Positions 46,491-57,563 of a DNA stretch of 64,000 bases are shown here, piece by piece. The stretch covers positions 45,778,949-45,842,948 of the forward strand of contig CM038052.1 in NCBI GenBank assembly GCA_021397845.1, read 5' to 3'. A program made the position numbers and the translations under genes. Under the pieces are notes generated by a model. The model did not search any database. It was not told the DNA's origin and was given only the letters and a program-made list of their open reading frames with translations. The stretch is from Areca catechu. Its lineage: Eukaryota > Streptophyta > Magnoliopsida > Arecales > Arecaceae. The first letter of the stretch is position 1, and each line of letters begins with the position of its first letter.

Positions 46491-46737
46491 AGTGCCCACA
46501 GCCCACTATTCCAAAGAAACATTATCATGTCGACAAGATTTTTAATGAGTAGGTTATGTCAACTAGAAGATGTAGATATCAGCATCATCTAGTCTAATGG
46601 TAAGGCTGACTTGAATCCAAAGATACGTGGATCACTCGATAGGAGTTGCAATTGATCGATCTATATTAGCTTGAAAAATTCTAGAACCACTATGGACCTT
46701 ACTTGTCAGAGTCGAGTTTTTACCATCCCGAGAAAAT
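46491..46737 (+). pseudogene. Gypsy 3 chromodomain remnant
   Basis: Pieces parallel to gypsy 1: VDKIFNE, MSTRRCRYQHHLV, LESKDTWITR, ELQLIDL and then YHPEKIGADT at the LTR junction. The chromodomain fold is recognisable by order only; UAG codons stand at two Trp/Gln positions. Confidence 0.7.
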
Positions 46738-47620
46738 TGGTGCAGATACTAGTTCGCAAGCCACCATCTAGCTTGACTAAGCTTGATCCAACTGCCTTGT
46801 AATTTTATTAGTATGTATTTTCAATTTTAACAAGTTATTATTCTTTTAGTGTGTGTTAGTTTTTAGCAACTACTATTTTAGACCACCATATATGCCACTT
46901 GGATACCACCTCTGCATTGCTTCACCACCCAAGTTGGAGCCCTGAAGGTTCTTTGATGCCACCTAAAGAAGAGTCTCAGTCCCCTAGTCATTGCCATGAA
47001 GAAGTCCAATAGAAGGAAACCATTATGTTGGTGCCACTACCAGATAACCCTTATCCAGGATTAAGGCCAAATCTAGGAGTCCTATTCTTTTTACTGAGCC
47101 ATATCCAAAGTCCTAAAATATCAGCCTTAGAGGTCCACATGGCCGTCAATGATTAGCATGAGACATGGTTCAAGGTTATAAAAAGATGGTGCCACCCATA
47201 GTTTAAGTCCAGGAGGATTCACTGTTAGTGTTTGGATTATTTTAAACTATTAGTATTTGGATTGTTTTAAACTTTTGTTATTTTTCCTATAAATATCTAT
47301 GTATTGAAGCTTTTAAAAATATGAATGAATGAATTTTAAGAAATAAAAGCTATTGCTTTCTTCCCTAATATAGTAATTCTCTTCCCCTCTTAGTTTTTTC
47401 CCTCTCTCCCTCTGAGCTTCCCTTCCTTCTATGCCTGCTTTCATCCCTGCATTAAGACCTAAACTCTAAACACTTCCACACACCACCATCCCTCCACATG
47501 CCATCCATAACCTAAGACATCATTCTGAAGTGATGTATGATGGTGCCTTGTTTTGGATTTGTAAAGTTTTTCCTCAGATTGTAGTCGTAATCATTTTCAG
47601 CAGCCTAATCTTTTTAAGGT
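46738..47620 (+). repeat. Gypsy 3 3' LTR (right end uncertain)
   Basis: Begins TGGTGCAGATACTAG by comparison with gypsy 1. A TATA box tataaatatc lies at about 47293 in a sequence where U3/R would be expected, and a polyadenylation-like aataaaag at 47341. I could not fix the right end since no second LTR is recognisable. Confidence 0.6.
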
Positions 47621-49929
47621 CTAATCAAGCGATCATCTGAGCAAAGCCTTCACAAAGCTATTAAGAAAATTATTATTATTGGTAGAGAAAACTCTTTCTT
47701 GAATTTTCTTATGTCTAAACTTGAATTATGAAGCCTAGTAAAGAAGGAAATTCTCAATCACCTTCGATATGAACTTCTTAAGATCAAAAGGACATCTACA
47801 TATGCTAGGAAGATCTTTTTATTTATTGCTCTTCTTCCTTAAAAGTTTAGATCTTGGATAGATTTACTTCTACTTATCTTGATTGCTAAAAATCTCATCT
47901 GTTCTTTTAAAAAAAGGTTAGTTACATCTTCATCTACATACTTGTCTCACATCAATGCTAAATCATCTTTTAATTTGATAGGCTGCTGAGGGGCCATTAA
48001 GGCTCTTGACCGATCAAGGGTCATCTAAAGTTATGGATGATGACTAGCTTCAAGGCTCTAACCTATCGAAAGTCATTTGGAGCCATGGATACTGAATCAC
48101 CTTTTAATTAACTTAACAAGCTACATAGAGGCCATTGAGGCTCTCGACCGATCAAAAATTGTTTGGAGCCATGGGTGCTGACTTACCTTTTAACTTGATG
48201 GGCTACTAAGGGGCTATTGAAGCTCTTGACCAATCAAGAATTGTCTAGAGCCATAGGCCTTGACTCACTTGTTAACTTGAAGGACCGCTAAAGGATTATC
48301 GAGGCTCTTAACCAATCAAGGGTCATTTGGATCCATGGGCATTGACTAGCCTTAGAGCTCTAACTGATCAAAGGTTATTTAAAGCTATGGGCACTGAATC
48401 GCCTTTTAACTTAAAAAGCCATTAAGGCTCTCAACCAATCAAGGATTGTTTGAAGCCATGGGCACTAAATGGCCTTTTAACTTGACCATTGCAAAAGTAC
48501 CTTATGGTCGATATCCTAAAATTGAGCCTGCAATGGGGCACCTTGTCCCTCTAGGAGCTCCCTGGCACTTCCAAATGTATTTGGTGTATTGTTGCATGGT
48601 GGGAGCCTTGGCATTGTTCCCTCAATTTCAGGATGCAATGGTGCACCGCTTAATGCAAACTTGATTTCCAAGGAGAATTTTGACTGGCTATGACTCTTAA
48701 ATAGGAGATGCCTTTATGGCACCACTTTGGCAAGAATGCTATAGCATAAATGCCCTATTCCCGGGAGGATAGAGACTCGATTAGGGGTTTGCCGCCTTGA
48801 CTTCTCATCCTGACAACATCTTAGTCGATGGGAGAAGGACAACTATCCTATGTTAGTTAGACATGGGTGCAATGAGTCCATCGCTTGCCCCTCTATAAAT
48901 AGGGGCCAATGAAGCATATGTTCAACAAATCCTATTACTACCAAGGTTTATAGGAAAATGCTGCAACTAGTTTCGAGTATAGGTGTTGGAATTGCAAGGT
49001 TCCCTTTCCTGATGGATGGGTTCTCCCCGAGAGGGCAACCTAGGCCATTTCAAGGGCATGCTAAAGGATGCTCACCTTGAAATGGAAGGTATCAGGAATG
49101 GCCAGTGCTCTAGTTACATCATTGTGATTCTCACCGACCAAATTATGGAGTTGGAGAGGAGGGGAGGGGGTCACAACTACATGCCTCTTCGCCCTGCTCC
49201 TTCTCAAGTAGGATATAACCTTTTGTGGAGAGGCCCCAATGGCATTGTTGCCATAGTTGACTAAATGTTGGCTTCTTTAATACTATCCTTATTCTACTAT
49301 TTTGTTCTCCTCCATCTACTTATAGGTAGGGGCATGCTTCTCATCATACCAACCTCATGTAAAGGGGTCTACACTTGTGCTCTACACCGAGCGAACCCCA
49401 AGATGGAAATAGATGCCCTCATTCCTAACTAACCTCAACCCTTCTAATAGTGTTGTTGTGGGTCTCAATGTATCCAGGAGCCTTCCAAAGCCGTACAAGG
49501 GGCCCTACCACCACTAGCAAGGCATGGAACTTCGGAGTTGTTTCTTGACCTACTATTGTTTAGCCATCATCCTATTTTTGATTTATTTTGGAGCCATGTG
49601 ACCAGGCTTTAAAGCGCAAGCATGTGTAACCTATAGTTTATCAATAAAATTTTTATTTTATATTTCCCTTCATGTTTGCTCATCATTTTTGCATGCTTTA
49701 TCGCGTCTTGCATCATTATGCTCACATCTCCAAGACTCCTAGCAAGAGTTTTAGGAATAGTGGAAGGGGCTTACCCTACTCAAAATATCTTGCTCAGGTG
49801 CTTGAGTCTGTTAATTTCGTACTAGCCAACAAAGATATGCATTTTGTAATTGAATAAATTTTTATTTAATGAATAAGGAATATTGCATTACTAATAGTAC
49901 ATTCAGAGATTATCTAAATTCTTTGGTTG
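47621..49929. other. Non-coding stretch, possibly 3' part of Tat 3, with tandem array
   Basis: No domain is supported. It carries the 82/52-bp array (47980-48495) and, from 48700, GC-richer sequence with short plus-strand frames that I regard as chance. Its place next to the minus-strand Tat 3 integrase suggests it may contain the 3' untranslated part and LTR of Tat 3, but I see no LTR terminus that proves it. Confidence 0.5.
47980..48495 (+). repeat. Tandem array with 82-bp and 52-bp units
   Basis: Units share aggctctnacc(g/a)atcaa, ttggagccatggg, ttttaacttga. The anchor gacc(g/a)atcaa occurs at about 48008, 48060, 48146, 48228, 48310, 48362 and 48432, giving spacings of 52, 86, 82, 82, 52 and 70. 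The short form lacks about 30 bases of the long form. Units are well diverged, so the array is old. Confidence 0.88.
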
Positions 49930-51050
49930 GAGTAGGGAAGTGCCATCCAATTGCTTTTGTCAGTAGGTCCCTGGCTTGATGACTTGCTCCACTTGATATG
50001 GCCCTTCCCAATTTGATGAAAGTTTGCCTCTTTGGCCAGGTTGGGAGACCTCTACTCAATGCAATACTAGGTCACTAACTCTAAAAGTCTTGCTTCAAAC
50101 TCTGGAGTTGAGTACCGGATAACTTTGTGTTGGTATGTCGGCATTCTAGTACACACTCTTTCTCAAGCTTCATCTAGCAAGTCTGAGTCTGTGAGTCTTC
50201 TTTCCGAGTTGGTTCACTCATCGAAGTTCTCGACCCATGCTAATGGGACCTCGAGCTCAACAGGTATCATGGCTTTAGTTCTACAAGGCAAGCTGAAAGG
50301 GATATCCCATGTCGGGATTCTCGACATCGTCCAGTACTCTCAAAGTACGTAGTGAAGCTCATCAACCTATGAACCCTTGACTTTGTTCATTCTCTTTTTG
50401 ATGTCTTGAAGGAGGGTCTAATTCATCACCTTTGCTTCTCTATTCACTTGGAGATGAACAACGAAGGTGAGATGGTATAAAATTTCATGATCTCCACAGA
50501 ACTCCTCAAATCTGGATCCCATGAACTATCATCCATTATCGATGATCAATATCAGGGGATACTGAAGTGATAGATTATGGTTCTCCATATGAAGTATATT
50601 ACCTTCACCTCAATTATATGGACTAGCAGCCTAGCTTCTATCAACTTTGTAAATTAATCTACAATGACCAGCAAGAATTTTTGCTATTCTAAGATAGGTA
50701 GAAATGGATTGAGGATGTCCATCCCCCTTTATGCAAAAAGTCATGGGGTACATATAGGGGTGATTGGTGTAGAGGGTAGATGATGGATATTTGAATTTCT
50801 TTGATACAAGTCGCAATACATGATGAAATCCTTTGCATCCTTTTACATTGTGGACAAATAGTAACCTTGTCAGAGTAGTGTGTATGATAATGCCTTCTTT
50901 CCAATATGGCTCCCACATATTCCTTTCCGAACCTTCATCAAAGCATAATCGGTCTCGAATGAGCGCAGGAACTTAAGGAGGGGTAGAGAGAACAATCTCT
51001 TGTAGAGCTTTCCTTCATGCAGGAGGTATCAAGAGGTTATATTTCAATTT
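49930..51050 (-). pseudogene. pol: Tat 3 integrase, broken
   Basis: Minus-strand pieces in order: VRKGICGSHIGKKALSYTLL, GYYLSTM, KDAKDFIMYCDLYQ (zinc domain, near 50800-50950), GMDILNPFLPI (near 50700), VDYFTKLIEARLLVHI, IIDNGW (core, near 50540), then VSQPGQRGKLSSNWEGPYQVEQVIKPGTY (near 49960-50060), the Tat-type C-terminal GKL-P-WEGPY motif. Many stops, including UAG at Gln-like positions. Confidence 0.83.
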
Positions 51051-52004
51051 GCGAGCTTCTTTCTGATTTACAGGGAGTCACCATTCTTTAGAATGTTGAT
51101 TAGCAGGTTGATCTAAGAGGGCTCATCATCCAATTGCATCACTTCCATCAATTCCTTAATAATTGGTCTCTTAACCAACTCAAAATAGGCTCCTTTGGGT
51201 AATATCATTGGTATAGCAGTCACCAATTTGGTTAGAAGGTCAACTTGAGAGTTATCTTCCCTTGGCATTTGCTAAATTTCAAAGCTATGAAAGGTGGAAG
51301 TCAAATCCCTAACCTTTGGAAGGTACTTTATTATAATTTCCTCTTGAGCTTCAGATTGCTTTTGATATGTTTGACAACCAATTGTGAATCACTATAGGCC
51401 TTTAGGTCCTACACCTCGATCCCTTAGCCACTTGAAGTCCCGTAATCAAGGCTTTGTATTCAACTTTGTTGTTCATCACAGGAACTCAAAGCATAGGGCA
51501 TGATTGGCTACAACTCCTTCCGGGCTTATGATGACTAATTTGGTCCTCGATCCTTCAAAGTTGGAAGAGCTATCAACAGACACTTTTCAGGTGCTGGTGG
51601 GCTCTGGGATGGGACATCCTTGTGTCAATGTTGAGGGCTCCATGTCATCTGGTATGATTGGTTCATCAAGGATGGTACATTCAATCAAGAAGTCAGCCAG
51701 TATCTAAGCTTTGATCACTGGTCAAGGTTAAAATTTGATATCAAATTCAAAAAGTTTGATCCCCACTTAGCAATGCACTCCGATGTATCAGGTTGGTGCA
51801 AAATGCTCTTCATAGACTGGTCAGTCAGGAGGGTGATGATGTGGGCTTGAAAGTACTGTTAGAGCTCTAGGTAGTAATGAGATAGATGTAGACCAGCTAT
51901 TCCAGTTTTAAATATTGGGTCCCTGTATCCCTTAGGATATGGCTGACATAGTAAATTGGCTTCTAGATCTTAGACCAATACTGTGCGCATCACCAAGGCG
52001 AAGT
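51051..52004 (-). pseudogene. pol: Tat 3 RNase H, cut by copia B
   Basis: Minus-strand pieces: LADFLIECTILDEP (51690), VDSSSNFEGSRTKLVIISPEGVVANHALCFEF (51480-51580), the plant-type RNase H of the Tat lineage as in Tat 1 and 2 (VDDVSNTRGSRAGLILAN). The sequence is cut at 52004 by the first base of the copia B LTR; its RT should lie beyond the right edge of copia B, outside the window. Confidence 0.82.
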
Positions 52005-52987
52005 TATTGGGAATTGTGTCCTAAAGCCAATCGTCTAGGATGTAGACGGTTGTGCTATCTTGTAATTGTATATGATTTTTAATAAATAAAAGTTATTCTT
52101 TTATTAGCTGTTCATCATATTTACATTTTTTTGAAATGAACTCTTATATGATGGAGTCCTTAGAACTACATTGTTTTGATATAGAGAGGATATATCAAGT
52201 AGTTCTTAAACTGGTTCATAACCAAATGATACATTGTTATAGGATGACGATGTATCAAGTGTAGGTTGTTGTATGTCACATTTGTTGGTTGTCCTCTTAA
52301 CCAAGAAGTGTGGAGACACTGGTATGACATGCAAGTGAAATGTATGACATCTCACTGAATGTGACCATCTGATGAGCTCCCTTCTGCCAAAGGGTTGCTC
52401 ATGAAGGGATATGGGTATATGTGTCCCTCAGACCTGAGATCACCATGGTAACTTGCAAGCAACTTACTATACTTTTGTGCTGGACTACCTGGATTTCTAA
52501 TCCAGTGATGGAAGATTTCTAGGTGCAGTCAAGTACTTGTGGAGCGGTGGTGGATCAAGATGGAATTGACCCCTCCAAATAGTTTGGAGTGAATGGCTGA
52601 CTATATCTCAATTTAGCAAATCCTTGGCCAGGGCAGTTCTTGTGAGGAGTCACGGAACTTGTAAAGTTGAGACATGATATGGATGGGCCAAATTAGGATT
52701 GGTAGTCGAACTCTAGATCATCTTGAGCATTTTGAGATCAAAGGGATGAATTATGCGATAACCATATGCCAGAAGTTCTTGTGAGGTGCTCTGCATCTTC
52801 GACCTATCCGGACATCGGGTATCATTGCTAGATGAGGACTTTGACTGGTACTAGAAATATTTTAGTGCTACCAGCTTAGTGTTCGAACCTATGGGATCAC
52901 ATACCATAGGGGCTTCTATCTGATCCTAAGGCTGATCAACGATTGAGAATCGTTTATCATCACTGGAGGTCAATATGATCAACACTT

Positions 52988-53073
52988 CCCAAGTGTCGAC
53001 ACTTGGCATTTTTGTAAGTGTCGACACTTGGAAAGTGTCGATACTTGGCATTTTTGTAAGTGTCGACACTTGC
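52988..53073 (+). promoter_or_regulatory. U3 array of agtgtcgacact palindromes in copia B
   Basis: Three perfect agtgtcgacact (12-bp palindromes) and one with a single change (gtgtcgatac) lie within 86 bases, about 210 bases upstream of the TATA box. Two of them follow the same spacer word catttttgta. A tandem duplication of a roughly 45-bp unit explains part of the array. Confidence 0.85.
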
Positions 53074-53280
53074 TGTGATGAGCAAATTTCTAGAAAGAAT
53101 TTATGGAATGTTTGACTTCGAATTTTGAATTTGAAATTCGAAATTTTGGGCATTTTGGCCCCAAGCATTCTTGGTATGATTGTCATACTTACCTTCTTTG
53201 GCTTGGACCCATTTAGAATGGCCCTTGATTGTCTCCCCCAATCACTCCTCCTTCCTCTTTCTCCCTCTCATGGCTGCCCC

Positions 53281-53287
53281 TATAAAT
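53281..53287 (+). promoter_or_regulatory. Copia B LTR TATA box
   Basis: ccccTATAAATgaag in the expected place within a 1.8-kb LTR, downstream of the motif array and upstream of a purine-rich probable R region. Confidence 0.7.
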
Positions 53288-53819
53288 GAAGATCATTCTA
53301 GAGGCTGTTAATGGTTACAACAAAGAGAACAAGAGAGAAAAGAAAAAAGAAGAAGAAGAAAGCCTTAGTGAGGACTTGGGATTGGGTATGAGAAACCTAG
53401 CATTCAAGCTAGGTCTTGGAAAGAGAGTTTCTTAGTAAGGGTTCTACCTCTCCTCCTTGTCTTCCCAGAAGAAGAAGATTGGCTCGAAGGATCCCGAAGA
53501 GTTAGCACTCCGAGGGAGTTGATCAGAGTCGAGCCCTGGTGTAGATTACCTGTAGAGGCCAGACACGTGTGTGGCTTGGATTCCTTCATCCTTCTTCTTA
53601 GTATTTTTAGAGGTATTAAAGGTAAGGTACTTTTATACCTTTGTTTATTTCTTGCTGTTGATGTTTTGCTTGCATGCTAGATCATTATACTATATCCTGT
53701 TGCGGGCAGATCGGTAGATCGTTTTGATCTATCTACCGAGCCTTTTGCTATGCATGTTTTAAAATAGTTTTAAAATGCATCTTTTTTGCCCTGCTTACAT
53801 GAATAGTTTTCACCTTCAA

Positions 53820-53831
53820 TGGTATCAGAAC
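53820..53831 (+). promoter_or_regulatory. Copia B primer-binding site (initiator Met tRNA)
   Basis: TGGTATCAGAAC, one base off the TGGTATCAGAGC consensus complementary to initiator Met tRNA, next to the 5' LTR. Confidence 0.88.
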
Positions 53832-55662
53832 AATATATTTCTTTTGTAGTATAATGATGCTAGCATGCTTTAACATCACCTTTCTTAAAGTACTTGGATT
53901 GAGTGCTTCACCATGGCCATCTGGTCATAGGAGAGAAGTAGGGCTGCAAGACCCTCTCTTCCCATTCAATGGGGCCTCCTATGGCATGTCGGGGTGCCGA
54001 TGTGATTGACTCTTGAAAAGAAAAAGAAGAAAGAAAAGGTAGATTAATATTTGTTTTAATCTAATAACATGATCATAAAACAACTATAGATAAGATCTTA
54101 GAGTTTTGTTTTGATCAGATTTGTTAAAAGTTTTGAGAAACTTTGGATTTGAATCATTATTTTTTCCCTATCTCAGGTTGAAGTGTCGACACTTGACCAG
54201 GAAGTGTCGACACTTGGGCTCGTGAGTGGACACTTGGCCTTGGAAGTATCGACTCATGAGCGCATACAGAAAACCTGTCATTATATTTTCTTCCTATCTC
54301 AGGCCTTGAGTCAACCCAAGTGTCGACACTTGCCCGTGGTGAGTAGACACTTGGCAATAGAAATACAGAAAATAGTGAATTCAAATTTTATTTTATTGTA
54401 AAATTGTTTTACATTTATAAATTAAAATTGTTTTAATTTAATTAAGACTATTGAACTTAATTGAGAATTAAGAATGACTAAGAACTCTAGGAATGTGATT
54501 CAATTATTTTAAATCATTTCAATAAGCCTTAAGGGTCATGGATTAGCTTCTATTAGGTCATTGATTGGGTTAGACCTAAGTTTAAATGCATTGGACTAAA
54601 TAGAGAACTAATCTAATCAAATGTTGAGTTAGGATTTCTTCTCTTTAGATCTCTCTAATAGTTAGATTGATTAGTCCATAAATCTAAATGGATCTAATTT
54701 GTGGCTCAGTGGTTAGCCCAAGTCTTTAGGCTAGTCTAATCGATTTTGATGAACCAATTGGTGTCTAGATAATTTTGGCATTTTGATCATGGTTCTTTGG
54801 GGCTACCTCTTACCTGGCAAACTCTGTTGGTGTCTAAGGCAAGATGGTTAATGGCAGAGCCCAATCCATGATCTCACTTACCTGGCCAATGTGGTCAATC
54901 AGGATTGATTGGATAGCTCATTGACTCATGTTAACCCTTGTCACCAAATGTTAATCAGTCTTGATTGATTTTAGGTGCCCATAGATCATTAGTTATGAGT
55001 AACCCTCCTTGTTTACTGATATGGTCAGTGGGAGGTTGATCCATGTCTTCTCATCTCTTCATCTGTCATATTAAAATTAAACCCTCTAAATTATTAGGTC
55101 CTTAAAAGGAGAAATTTATAGGGATAATCAAGTCCTAGCCTCCCATTAAGTGGGATGGTAATGGGTCCGGTACTTGGGTGTTCATCGGCAGATCCAAAGA
55201 TCGGGTGTTAATCGGGCTATTGGAATTGTTGTTCCTAATATGATGGCTTAGTGCAACTCTCTTAATAGTGGTCAGGTGGGCCGGCCAAAGTGGGCTTGAC
55301 TATTCGTTAGTTAGAAGCATTGAATTTTGTCATATTAATAGTTGGACCTAACCAAGACCTTCAATAGGAGGCCCAAAGGCCGATTAAAGTGCACCTTAGG
55401 GCAAAACCCAATACTTAGAGGTTACTTGGAGAAGTAATCGGTTGAAGAACCTACCTTTAGATACACATGGGTGGGCCGGCTAAAGTCGGGCTCATGTGTT
55501 GTCTATTGGACTCTAGTACCCACTAGGAAATTAAAGTAATTCCTTGGATTGGAGGTAGAGGCTACCAATCTGAGCAAAATAGTGGGAGGGACCTTAAGAC
55601 TAAAGTCCATGTCTTTAGGTTAATAATTCATATACACTAATTAGCTTTAGTTTTCCATTCAG
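53832..55662 (+). other. Copia B leader
   Basis: About 1.8 kb upstream of gag without a supported frame. 53888-54020 is the block shared with the gypsy 1 leader. 54180-54360 holds three perfect agtgtcgacact palindromes and several decayed ones. The rest has repeated words (gggccggccaaagt/gggccggctaaagt at 55276 and 55474; attaggtc) but no clear structure. Confidence 0.82.
53888..54020 (+). promoter_or_regulatory. Conserved leader block shared with gypsy 1
   Basis: 133 bp beginning aagtacttggat, 57 bases after the PBS, matching the 132-bp block at 7789-7920 (minus strand) of gypsy 1 over its whole length; longest shared words are accctctcttcccattc and ggcatgtcggggtg. Found in elements of two superfamilies at the same place relative to the PBS. 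Confidence 0.82.
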
Positions 55663-56522
55663 ATGTCTTCCAACCTGTTGCTCCAGTCTCTTCTTGACAA
55701 TGAGAAGCTCAATGGACCCAACTTCGATAGCTGGTATCGAAGGCTCAGGATTGTCCTGGAGCATGAACGGATCTTGTATGTGATATCAAATCCGGCACCT
55801 GAGATCCCTAATACCAATGCTCGGGGTTCGGTCAGAGACACTTATCAGAAGTGGCTCTCTGATAGGACTACTATCCGATGCATAATGTTGGCAGCGATGA
55901 ATGATGAGTTCAGTGACAAGTTCAAGGAAGCCTAGCCGGAAGAAATCCTTCAAAGGTTGAAGGAGTCTTTTAGGACACCAGACGATGTTGAGAGGTACAG
56001 GGTCTCCTGTGCTATCTACAACACATGGATGCTTGATGGAGCCTCGGTCACTAATCATGTATTATACATGATCGAGATGATTGATCACCTAGGCAAGCTC
56101 AGATGTCCCTTGCATGAACAGCTTGGGAAATATACGATTCTGAATTCCCTCCCCTCTTTTTATCTAAATTTTCTCAATCATTATAGAATGAATAAGCCTG
56201 CAGTTAACTACCATGGTTTGTTAGGGTTGCTGCAGACTTATGAGAAAGACCACCAACTGAATAAAGGGATGGTGAATCTAGTGGAAGGATCTTCGGGAGG
56301 GCGTCGTCCCTTTAAGAAATGAAAAAAGAAAAACAAAGAAAAAAAGGTGCTGAATGCTTCTGGGCCCAGTCAGGCCAAGAGGGTGAAGGCTGATCAAAGC
56401 TGTGCAGAGTGCTTCTTCTATAAGAAGCAGGGACATTGGAAGATGAACTGTCCTCTTTACATTGCATCCCTTGACCCGAACAGGTCTAAGAAGAGAATGC
56501 AACAGGACAGTTCTGGATAAGG
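55663..56522 (+). pseudogene. gag: Copia B gag with CCHC knuckle, broken by stops
   Basis: Starts MSSNLLLQSLLDNEKLNGPNFDSWYRRLRIVLEHERILYVI at 55663, a UBN2-type copia gag. UAG at 55933-55935 at a codon that is Gln in relatives (EA-stop-PEEILQ); the frame continues SFRTPDDVERYRVSCAIYNTWM, LGKYTILNSLPSFYLNFLNHYRM, YHGLLGLLQTYEKDHQL. UGA at 56320-56322. Then the CCHC knuckle, CAECFFYKKQGHWKMNCP, in which an extra residue enlarges the usual CX2CX4HX4C spacing. UAA at about 56518-56520. Confidence 0.9.
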
Positions 56523-57563
56523 TATTTATATGATAACACCTTGTAGTTTCTCTATCTGCGATACTACTAATTGGGTATTGGATACAGGAAGTCCAATTCA
56601 TATTTGTAATTTTTTGCAGGGACTTTAAGTTAGTAGAAGATTCAAGGACGGCGAGAGATTCTTGAATGTGGGAAATGGAAGCCGAGTTCCAGTCCTGGCG
56701 TTGGGAGTCCTCAAACTTGTTTTCGAGTCCTGTACTGTCATTTTGAACGAGTGTCATTTTTGTCCATCTTTTATTTTGAATGTCATTTCTGTAAGCCAAT
56801 TGGCCATGTATGGTTATGAACTATCAATAAAGAATGGCGTTTGCAAAATCATTTGGAATGGTTCTATAGTATTGATTGGACAAATACGTGATGACATTTA
56901 TGTACTATCATGACCTGTTAGTATAATGTACACGTCTACCAAATGTCCTAGATTTGATAATGTCAGTGAAGCGTACCAATGGCATTGTAGACTAGGTCAT
57001 ATAAACAAGAACAAGATAAACAGGTTGAAAAGTGAGGGGCTCCTTGATTTTAGTAAAGATAGTTCACTTCCAACCTGTGAGTCCTGTCTTCTTGGAAAAA
57101 TGACAAAGCCACCTTTTACTGAAAAAGGTGAATGAGCCAATGAGATTCTGAGTCTGGTACATACTGATGTATGCGGACCCATGAATGTTAGTGCCAGGGA
57201 TAGGTATGGTTATTTCATTACATTTATAGATGACCTTTTGAGGTATGGTTGTCTTTTTGATAAGACATAAATCTGAATCGTTTGAAATGTTCAGATAATA
57301 TCGTAATGAAGTAGAAAAGTAAACTGGAAAGTATATCAAAACCCTTCGTCTGATCGAGGCAGTGAATACCTTTCGGGTGAGTTTCTGACATATATCGAGA
57401 AGAATGGGATTCTCTCTCAGTGGACACCTCCAGGGACACCTCAATTAAAAGGAGTGTCTGAGAGGAGGAATCGAATCCTGTTAGACACATGACGGGCTTT
57501 GCTTCTCTGCTGGTATCCTTTTGGGGATATGCTCTAAAATCAGCCTGTTACCTTCTGAATAGG
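56523..57563 (+). pseudogene. pol: Copia B protease and integrase N-terminal part, broken
   Basis: Protease: NWVLDTGSPIHICN with intact D-T-G near 56570-56600, then a UAA, DGERFLNVGNGSRVPVLALG and LISVSQLAMYGYEL-like NVISVSQLAMYGYEL. Pre-integrase zinc domain 56926-57135: YQWHCRLGHINKNKINRLKSEG and CESCLLGKMTKPPF, with H, H, C and C present. Integrase core: [23 protein letters not shown], then a frameshift near 57240, DRGSEY in another frame, WTPPGTPQLKGVSERRN. The coding sequence is cut at 57563 after YLLN by a solo LTR. Confidence 0.88.

Larger units (their letters stand above)
42114..46737 (+). mobile_element. Gypsy 3: chromovirus related to gypsy 1, heavily decayed
   Basis: All parts of gypsy 1 can be followed in order on the plus strand from gag to chromodomain, but with dozens of stops, frame changes and small insertions. 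Sequence around 46731 (gaaaattggtgcagatactag) matches the pol-LTR junction of gypsy 1 (gagaattggtgcgggcacc), giving the 3' LTR start at 46738. Much older than gypsy 1. Confidence 0.85.
52005..53814 (+). repeat. Copia B 5' LTR
   Basis: Begins TATTGGGAATTG (TGTTGGGAACTG in the 3' LTR at 61440; the second base has mutated). Ends in ...gttttca a few bases before the PBS. It contains an array of agtgtcgacact palindromes at 52988-53073 and a TATA box tataaat at 53281-53287. Directly after TATA lies a run rich in aag/aga (53330-53365). Right boundary uncertain by a few bases. Confidence 0.88.

Noticed and set aside
49016..49264. 82-aa plus-strand frame between gypsy 3 and Tat 3
   Set aside because: No domain likeness; probably chance in non-coding element DNA.
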